64,000 nucleotides of DNA from Apoderus coryli (taxonomy: Eukaryota; Arthropoda; Insecta; Coleoptera; Attelabidae), in the NCBI GenBank assembly GCA_911728435.2, contig OU452204.1, positions 15,500,001 through 15,564,000 of the forward strand, given 5' to 3'. The translations under genes were made by a program, and so were the position numbers. Within the stretch, counting starts at the first letter, position 1, and each line of letters begins with the position of its first letter. Of this stretch, positions 56,966 to 64,000 are shown in pieces. The notes under the pieces are model-generated. The model saw nothing but the letters and a program-made list of their open reading frames with translations. It did not search any database and was not told the DNA's origin.

Positions 56966-58164
56966 TGTTTGTTAAATAAACGAACTCAAACCAAAATAAC
57001 AAATATTAAAAACAATTTTAATCACAAATAGGTATATCTATCAACAATTAAAATATACCACGAATAAAACCATAACTCAATTATAAAACCTATCTGAATT
57101 GCTGTGAAGCCGACTCTGACAGATATTCCCACTACGAGAAACGTCATTTGCGAAAACAGACGCTGTTGCGAAATCTCCTAAATTTAATAAGATTTGGAAA
57201 AAAATGTTTCGTTCATATTGCTGAAAACTAAACAGTATGCAATTTTACCGATAACATTTAATTATTTGATTTTGTCAAGCAGTTTCATATGACGCAACAT
57301 ATGGATTTATTTATAAAACAGATATGTCGCATAAATTCAGTAAGGCGAACGACAAAATAGTTTTAAATATGGCAGCTCTGTACTGAAAATAAGTTACTGA
57401 GGAGCATGCGTAGTTCGTGAAAACTCTGCATACCCGTTACACTTTTTGGTATTCGGCTGGATTTAATTAGCATTCTAGAGTACATATATAATATAAGATT
57501 TCTATGATTATATATCACTGCAAAGAAAAAAAATAATGCAATTTAATGCCATTAAAATATACAGGGTATCCCATTAGAAGAAATATAAATTTGGGCATAA
57601 CTCAAAAACGGTACCTCCGGGAAAAATTCTAAGTTCGCCACTGGATCCTACCTGGAAAGTTCTATTAGTACCCGTTTTCACCTTTCTGATAAGACATTAG
57701 ATAGCTGAGATATACTGACTGAAAATGCAACATTTTCAAAATCGCCCTGTATCACAGAAACAAAGAATTCTCTGCAAATTTTGTTGATGCTATTGACAGT
57801 TTGACAAAAATGTAGGACGGTATTTCGAAAACGGGAATCTTTTATCTTCACTAATAACCGAGAAACCCGGCGATTACAACGAAATTGGGACACCCTGTAC
57901 ATCTTCTAACCCTGTACGAATGAGCCCAAAGATATTAGAGTAAAAGCTATAGAAACAAGTCTTCTGATTCAATATTTACCTTAAGATTGTCATCATATTT
58001 TAGGTAAAATTTTGCTTTTTCGTTCGGGTTCCGAGGCAACGTCATCAGGTTTCTTCTAAAGTTGTCTTTGTCATTCCGAAAATATTATGTGCCATTATTT
58101 GTTTGAGAAGACTTATAGAAGCCAAATGAATAAAACGAACGCCTGTCAGTTGGAAAAAACATTC

Positions 58165-58235
58165 GCTTCAGGTGAGAATCGAACCCACGCCTTACGCTTT
58201 CCGGGCATTTGTTTTTAACATTAAGCTACCGAAGC
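58165..58235 (-). pseudogene. tRNA-like sequence, 71 nt, probably non-functional
   Basis: On the minus strand GCTTCGG and CTGAAGC form a 7-bp acceptor stem (one G-U). TA and a GCTT...AAAC D-arm with one mismatch follow. The T-arm GTGGG-TTCGATT-CTCAC pairs fully. The anticodon arm AATGC-CCGGAAA-GCGTA has one mismatch and lacks U33; the loop would give GGA. The length and spacing fit a class I tRNA exactly, but the lost U33 and mismatches argue for a pseudogene or a SINE head. No run of T follows as a clean terminator. Confidence 0.5.
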
Positions 58236-58527
58236 ACTGGTGTATAATAGTGCATAAACGCGATTTCTATACCAATGTCCCCTCCAACTTACAAACGCTA
58301 TGCTGTATTGTGGTTATGCTGCTGTCTCGACCTTCACAGCTAACAGGAGTCGCGAGAGATTTGAGAAAACTACTTATCACCGGAGAGTTAGGAAAACAAC
58401 CATGGGTGATTTTAATATTTGTTGAGGCCTATTTTGTCGAGAAAGAGAAATCATACTTAAAAGTCTCTACGCGTCAACGTTTGAGATATTCTAAAAGATG
58501 ATCGCAGGCGCAACGGTTGTTTTGAAA

Positions 58528-59283
58528 GTACTTCAGAAAAATCTGATTAGATAGCAAAAACAACAGGCGGAAGTTCCTGAGCAAATCTTTCAGCGTTTTA
58601 AAGGCCAAGATAATGATATTTTGCAAGAGCATCATGACATCACTGACCAAAAACTTAACTCTCAACTAGAAATGATCTTGTAAAGCTGCTTGCTATGACT
58701 TTAAAAGTAATTTGAACATTGATTTTACCATCAACGTTGAACAGATAATATTGCGCAGCACCGGTGCCTACAAACGGAAAATGCGGCGCGGATTTGTGAT
58801 TAGAATCGTGCTTTTCCTTCCCGACAAGCTTCAAGAATCGAAGCTGACACGGAAGAGACTCAAAATTTATTGGATAACACTGAAATACCTCAGCCATTGG
58901 AAAAAACACTAAGATTTAGCGTTCCTGTTCCTGTCTTTCGTGCGCCATTGCTAGACATTTTAAATCCTCACCACTGGTTATGGTTTGTCGACAGTGTTGA
59001 TAAATCCTTGTTGAAAAATAATTATTTAAAAGCAATTAAAACGAAAACAACAAAGTCCTTATCAAAATAATTATATATGTCATTCATATTAGATCTTCAA
59101 TATATAAATAAATTAATAATAATAATTTCAAAACACAACATCAACATAAATAATAATTTTAAAATATATTTTAATGGTAAAACTGGGGAGATAACTTATC
59201 TCAATACAGTCGCCGAGCAACACAGTGAAAGCTTCCTTTTTTTAGAACATCAATCGCCGATTGGTTACAATAACCAGCAGTAG
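58528..59283 (+). other. Cluster of unknown coding-like frames
   Basis: Three plus-strand frames have protein-like composition unusual for this AT-rich window. 58553-58683 reads QAEVPEQIFQRFKGQDNDIL and QEHHDITDQKLNSQLEMIL. 58800-59070 reads ASRIEADTEETQNLLDNTEI and FRAPLLDILNPHHWLWFVDS. 59077-59283 starts at an ATG and ends SESFLFLEHQSPIGYNNQQ. A minus-strand frame overlaps at 58655-58909. I recognise none of them. They may be one decayed gene (host, transposon or old viral insertion); frames and stops do not allow one product. Confidence 0.3.
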
Positions 59284-60448
59284 GTACCTCGTCGTTAGTA
59301 TAAACAATATTTTAATTAATCAACAACAAAGCGTATAATTTAAACTTTGTGCCACGTCGGATGAGTTTCTGTTTATTTATAAATTATCATAAAGGTAATA
59401 CACAGCAGTCACTATATTTCATATATTTTTTGATAATTTTAATATTAAAGTTTGTATCACAACTTTAAAGTTTTACACATACCTGCGCGAAACTGCTTGG
59501 AAGTTTTAAACAAAATATCACACTTACGTAAATTATTAATATATCGACAGCATTTATTTCTGAAATATCTGTAATCTATCTTTAGAGTAAGATACTAACT
59601 GGAATAGAAAAATATCGGCATAATCAGGGATTCGCAAAGTCTTTACAGTGCTCCTTTAACCTTAAATTAACCTAAAAAATCAGGGGTACTACTACTACTA
59701 CTAAACATTAACTACTTACTTCAACGAAAGTCCAAATACATTCAAATGGAAATTGACAATTTCTCTCAGTGATATTTACTCTGAAGTTTCCAAGTCCTGG
59801 CATAGTAAAATTGTATAGTTATGATTGCTTATTTGCGTATTTTACAGGTTTAGTTTGTTTATTTTGATTCCATTTAGGATATTTTTAATGTTAGTTTACC
59901 AAACGCAAAAGCTGTGTTTCTCAAAGACAAAAGTCGAATTTGACAAAAGTCGAGTTTCACGAAGCAAAAGCTGGTATTTCTTTCTTTGCATAAAGCATTG
60001 GACAAATAGATCTTCTCACGGATTTGAACGACCAACGAATTGGATGCCTTACGGCTTTTCCTTGTTGGGGTCTCGTTCTTTGTGAGTTGGATGGTCTTGC
60101 TACCTTTTCCTTTGATCTAAATTCCTTTTGAAAATACAAAACAATGAAAATTGTTTCGGATTTTCCGATTCGTTTTCAAAGTTGATAACATGGAACCCAG
60201 TTTCGCTGGGAAAGAGAACGTATACCACTGATTTGTGGCAGACAATTTTCAGTTTTCTGTTTCGTCTTCAATTCGACTCTTCAGTTGCAGAAAGTACTGC
60301 AAGACAGATTTGTTTTGATATTTTTAATATTCTATTTTTTTTTTATTTTGCTTTGACATTAGTGTACTTATAAACAAATCGTGCATTATTTAAATTAGTT
60401 GGTTTGGAGTCTGCATGTACTTTCTAAAAATATTTAAATACTCCTTGA
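59284..60448. other. AT-rich; weak frames around 59825-60370
   Basis: A somewhat GC-richer stretch at 59930-60300 is open on both strands but not recognisable. Nothing else is supported. Confidence 0.3.
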
Positions 60449-60740
60449 CTACGAAAGTTTGGGTTTATTTGATTTGGGATTTGGCAACATAATTAATAAT
60501 TTGTCGCCCATATCACTAATGTCCTCCATTCTCATTTGGACAAGTTCATCACATCTACAAGCCCCAGCTACTCCTATAATAAGTACAGCCTAAAATACAA
60601 AGTGAATCAATTACTTATTCCAGAATAGATAAACTTCACTGTATTACCTTCGTACATAAATATTGTTAAGCTAGAGCCTCTAGTAGAAATTTCTCGATTT
60701 CACATCGTTGTAGCCCACGAGATTTTTTGGTTTTGAAGCC
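60449..60740 (-). pseudogene. Crypton-like tyrosine recombinase, catalytic fragment with an intron
   Basis: Exon A (about 60740 down to 60648) reads KSRGLQRCEIEKFLLEAL, then one stop, then YLCTK at a donor AAG|GTAATA. A 58-bp intron (60647-60590) ends GTATTTTAG. Exon B (60589-60449) reads AVLIIGVAGACRCDELVQM, EDISDMGDKLLIMLPNPKSN and stops early. GACR.DEL carries the first catalytic Arg of tyrosine recombinases, and the EEIEKFL...YL..K lead-in and D[IL]....LLI.IP.TK follow-on match the KIAA1958/Crypton family. The C-terminal R-H-R/Y part is missing. It is the same broad family as 54240-54560 but in the wrong order to be one gene. Confidence 0.72.
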
Positions 60741-62976
60741 ATCTGACCTTTTAAAAATGCAAATATTACTCAATGTAGTTTGTAATATTGAGTAAATGGG
60801 TCATAACGTCGATGACTTCATTTTCGTTGATAGTTCAAAAAAATATGCTACTAACACATTTTCCGAAGACTCTACATATTTTTTTTTCTATATTCCATGA
60901 ATCTTCTATTTTATGTAAGCCCATACACTTTGTTAGACGTCTCTGGCAATAGATTTAATTCCACATTTTCCGTGAAGTTTCTTACATCAGGTGGTTTAAA
61001 TATGAATATAAACAAACTACCTAAAATAAAATAATCGATGAGTAGAATCTTTGGCGTAGAACACTAAACTAAAATAAACATTACAAATTTCACCATATAA
61101 TTAATTTGTTTTTTTTTTTAATTTTTTTAATAAAATTCCTGTTAACATATTTAAAAGTAAACTAAAGCTTAACTCTTATGTCTATTCGCAAAACAAAATA
61201 CTTCGGAAACAGTGAACACGGGTAACTATATTTTAGTGTAATATTTGCAAGATGATCACATATTATATTTGTTTTCAATAAAAATTCCTCGGAAATTTTT
61301 TTGAAAGATGTGCTCGATATGTGTAACAAAATCCACAAAGGCATCATGCGGATTATTTAAGTTTCCAAATACGTCACCCTGAGCTTTTTAATTAAGTAAC
61401 GGTATCTACCTACGTGTATGCGATTATTGACACATTCTCTCCTATAATAGCGGCATGCGCGACCAGATGCGCATGACGCCTCGCATACGCAGACTCTGAA
61501 TGCTGTTTGTTTTTATGCTGTGCTATTATTTCCATAGTAATTGTGCGTAAATAACAATTACAGTTTATACCGGGTTTTATACAAATACATACGATCATTT
61601 CTGTTTTTTTTTTAGAATTTATAGAGGGTGACCACCCACACCCTAGACGCAGACCGTAGCATAGCAAGAAAATTTGTGTTTATACCAATTTTGCTAAAAA
61701 AAATTGTTAATAAAGCAATAACTTTTATGGTATTTTTTGAAACGTTAGAATATTGGCTGTTTAATAGTGGAATAATATACAGGGTGTGCCTTTTGAAAAA
61801 TCAAGATTTTTATGGGTTTGTAAAATGTCATCACCCTGTATAATGGGTAGCTTTTCGAACCAATGTTTAATGGATTATTTTACTACAGGATGTTGTACAT
61901 CTTATAACATACCTACTATTGGCAAAACGCATTGGCGTAACTATACAAAATGGCTTATAATAATGCATGTTTTTGACTTTTAAAATTAATATCTAGTTAA
62001 CTATGCATTTTTTTTTGGTGAATCACCCTGTATTAAACCAAATGACTTTTCTTTTTTATGGAAAATGAAAAAAAATATATAAAACACCAGCCGCAGCAAT
62101 TAATCTGGCACATTTTTGCCTAGTAAAACACTCAAAAAATGTTATATGGCCCTTCTACGCTTTCGTAAACATGAAATAAAAGACGATAATTTAAATTTTC
62201 AAGTTGAGTAGGAAGTATTGGTAGAACTAGAAGTATACAAACCTGAATATGTGGAAATTCAAGGAGAGAAATACTTTATTTTTTCTTAAATATTGCTACC
62301 CTAGTCTGAAATATCACGAGACGCCACGGGAATCAAAACATAACATAACAGTAATCACTGATAATTTCCTTTATAGAGAATCAAATTTACCAACCTAACA
62401 GTAACAAATTGCAGTAGATTCTATTACGAATTTTTACTACACTTTATAAAGAATAATGTGATGCTTATTAAAATGAATAATGAATTCAATCAGTTGTATA
62501 TTATACAGAAGTTCTTACGGTATAGACAATTTATCAAAATATGGTGTAGTATGGTATATTGATGGCAATTCCATTGCTATAAGAGAAATAAATTAATATT
62601 ATGGCATATGCTGTGCATACTTCACAACAACCAACCATATAATGTGATTTATAATAGTTAAAATAATAATAATATCCGCGTATCATTTTTAAATAGCTTT
62701 GAAATAGGAGAAGAGTTGTAGGTACTTTGCCATTCGTGACAAATGCTGTTTTAAATGAAACTAACTCGTTAAGGGTTTTATTAATTAATTGTTCTATTAT
62801 TGAATTAATATTTAAATTGACCCCCCATTACAAGTAAACACACGGACATAGTAAATTTGTTGAATGTTTCGAAGCCGATCAATATTATTGCTTGGCAAAC
62901 GAATCTGTGACAACGAAAGGAATGCGGACAAAAAAATCCTATTTTAGTAATGTATTTTTCTTGAACCTTGTTACAG
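60741..62976. other. AT-rich with a cluster of ACAGGG termini
   Basis: ATACAGGGTGTGCC near 61778, CACCCTGTATAATGG near 61831 and TCACCCTGTATTA near 62025 mark MITE-like units. Short frames (61410-61667 minus, and others) are not recognisable. Confidence 0.4.
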
Positions 62977-63274
62977 TTTTTTTATTCTTTTCCTTTCTTG
63001 GGATTTAAGGTTCTTATAAGCAAATTTTTTTTTTCCTTTTGAAATATGTTTATTTCATGTCAAAGTACGTACAACGTTTCGGCTTATTCGCCTTCCTCAG
63101 GTACATCTCGTTTCTTACCAACATCGCATGATTCTGTGGGAAATATCCCTGAGGAAGGCGAATAAGCCGAAACGTTGTACGTACTTTGACATGAAATAAA
63201 CATATTTCAAAAGGGAAAAAAAAAAATTTGCTTATAAGAACCTTAAATCCCAAGAAAGGAAAAGAATAAAAAAA
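62977..63274. repeat. Near-perfect 300-bp palindrome
   Basis: The left arm 62977-63101 and right arm 63148-63274 are reverse complements over about 125 bp, apart from small length differences in homopolymer runs; the loop is 46 bp. Each arm carries CTGAGGA, an A, a GGC-GAATAA-GCC hairpin and GAAACGT, the motif plan seen at 14131, 20060 and 26263, followed by AATAAA 35 bases on. It could be a head-to-head pair of retroelement ends or an assembly foldback artefact. Confidence 0.85.
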
Positions 63275-64000
63275 ATCCTATATTACCAAATTTAACTACA
63301 AAAAATCACCAGTTCTAGAAAAGAAGTAGTATTAACTTGAAAATCGATTTTTTACAATTACAAATATTAATAATGAAAAAAGCTCAGCATTTTTAAGTGG
63401 TTGTCTGATTTATTTTTATTTAATAACTGAAATTCTGACCACTGAATATTAAAATAGCGAAAAGAAATTACGATCTTCTGTAAAATCGGCAATACCACGC
63501 GAAATAGGTTGTTGGACGCCGCCTGAATGATCCTAATTGGTGCGTAGACCTTCGCACGTTTTGTCGCCATGCGGGTGTTCAAGTCGCAATTGGTGGAAAC
63601 TGAGTTCTTCCCCGCAATTGTTGCCGCCCCTCGTAGTAATATTGAATTAGCCAGTGGCAGAGTGGTGTTATTATTTACACTTTCGTTGTCGTGTATGAGT
63701 TGCAATATTATCAAATATTATATATCAAATTATTATTGTATATTTAGTGTTCTGTTACTTTAGTGTTTTAGGTTCAAAACAATTTTTTTTGTTCTTTTAG
63801 AAATATAAGCTTACACATTGTTTGTTGTTTATTAAAGCATCAAAACTGGAAATTTTTATTGAATATATACTTAGAATTTTGGTATTTTAAAGATTCCCAA
63901 CATAATCGTGACAGAAGTTAACACTATACTAAAGTTACAGAGTGCCCAAAAATTCTCGGAACAATAAATTTTTCAATACCGTTCTTTTTGATATTTCTAA
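63275..64000. other. AT-rich, with a GC-richer possible exon at 63490-63690
   Basis: Both strands are open across 63490-63690. Minus: TRMATKRAKVYAPIRIIQAA with ATGG context. Plus: ATG in a good context (GTCGCCATGC), RVFKSQLVETEFFPAIVAAP. The composition contrasts with the flanks, so a host exon is possible, but I recognise neither product. The window ends without another feature. Confidence 0.3.

Larger units (their letters stand above)
55118..57905. mobile_element. 2.8-kb element with long inverted repeats and a THAP gene
   Basis: The outer ends TACAGGGTGTCCCAAT and its inverted copy at 57890-57905 open a pair of arms. Sequence 55118-55470 is inverted at about 57535-57905 (near 90 percent identity by eye). 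The symmetry resumes inside: 55915-56062 matches 57360-57520 inverted, sharing AGAAATCTTATATT, ACTCTAGAATG and CAGTAACTTATTTT. The left arm has an extra 440 bp, which includes a separate MITE (55489-55693). The outer 345 bp of each arm also looks like a small MITE, so the structure may have grown by duplication. Between the arms lies a minus-strand THAP gene. No transposase domain is visible. Confidence 0.75.

Noticed and set aside
54240..60740. One continuous Crypton gene across 6 kb
   Set aside because: On the minus strand the catalytic piece lies upstream of the N-terminal piece, the wrong order, so they are separate copies.
1..64000. CRISPR arrays, bacterial operons, riboswitches or ribosome binding sites
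   Set aside because: The content is clearly animal nuclear DNA; no spaced direct repeats of CRISPR type are visible and prokaryotic signals do not apply.

Overview
The window looks like a piece of an insect nuclear genome, possibly a beetle; the species cannot be told from the sequence. It is strongly AT-rich, has no operons or long open frames, and is filled with animal-type transposable elements in many states of decay. I recognise no intact host gene. Almost every stretch with coding signal is a transposase, a reverse transcriptase (RT) or another mobile-element protein, usually broken by frameshifts, stops and internal deletions.

Layout. 0-8 kb: mariner remnants, CR1/Jockey-like RT fragments, a 5' piece of a Tc1/mariner-like gene and an element with long terminal inverted repeats (5646-6387). 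8.7-9 kb: a solo LTR with a 4-bp target duplication. 11-13 kb: two adjacent Tc1/mariner-superfamily pseudogenes. 14-16.4 kb: a CR1-like non-LTR element. 17-18.3 kb: a full-length mariner with both TIRs, and a truncated relative on the other strand at 19.2-19.8 kb. 20.1-21 kb: a foldback element, with a second copy at 44.2-45.1 kb. 22.1-23.9 kb: a DNA transposon with TIRs starting GGGTGTAA, subterminal repeats and a remnant gene. 26.4-28.1 kb: a Jockey-like RT. 29-34.3 kb: more transposase and RNase H-type non-LTR debris, then a Tc1/mariner-like element with 40-bp TIRs (32683-34316) carrying a hAT-like MITE inside its gene (8-bp target duplication). 37-43.5 kb: transposase pieces, an RTE-type RT and several Jockey-like RTs. 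45-48 kb: transposase, a hAT (ZBED5/FAM200-like) remnant and two non-LTR 3' ends. 50-51.5 kb: interleaved RTE pieces on both strands. 54-61 kb: two Crypton-like (KIAA1958-type) tyrosine recombinase remnants on either side of a 2.8-kb element with long inverted repeats. 63 kb: a near-perfect palindrome of about 300 bp.

Two non-LTR groups recur. A CR1-like group ends in (ATT)n tails (3565, 16440, 47265). A Jockey-like group ends in TAAA-type tails (21914, 26446, 47588). A short terminus, ACAGGGTG(T)CC with TA next to it, recurs more than twenty times and links several MITE and foldback families.

The most interesting object is the long-inverted-repeat element at 55118-57905. Between its arms, on the minus strand, two short exons with consensus splice sites join in frame to give an 89-codon THAP-domain protein with no in-frame stop. 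No transposase is visible beside it. This gene is invisible to single-frame ORF calling because the THAP signature is split by a 76-bp intron.
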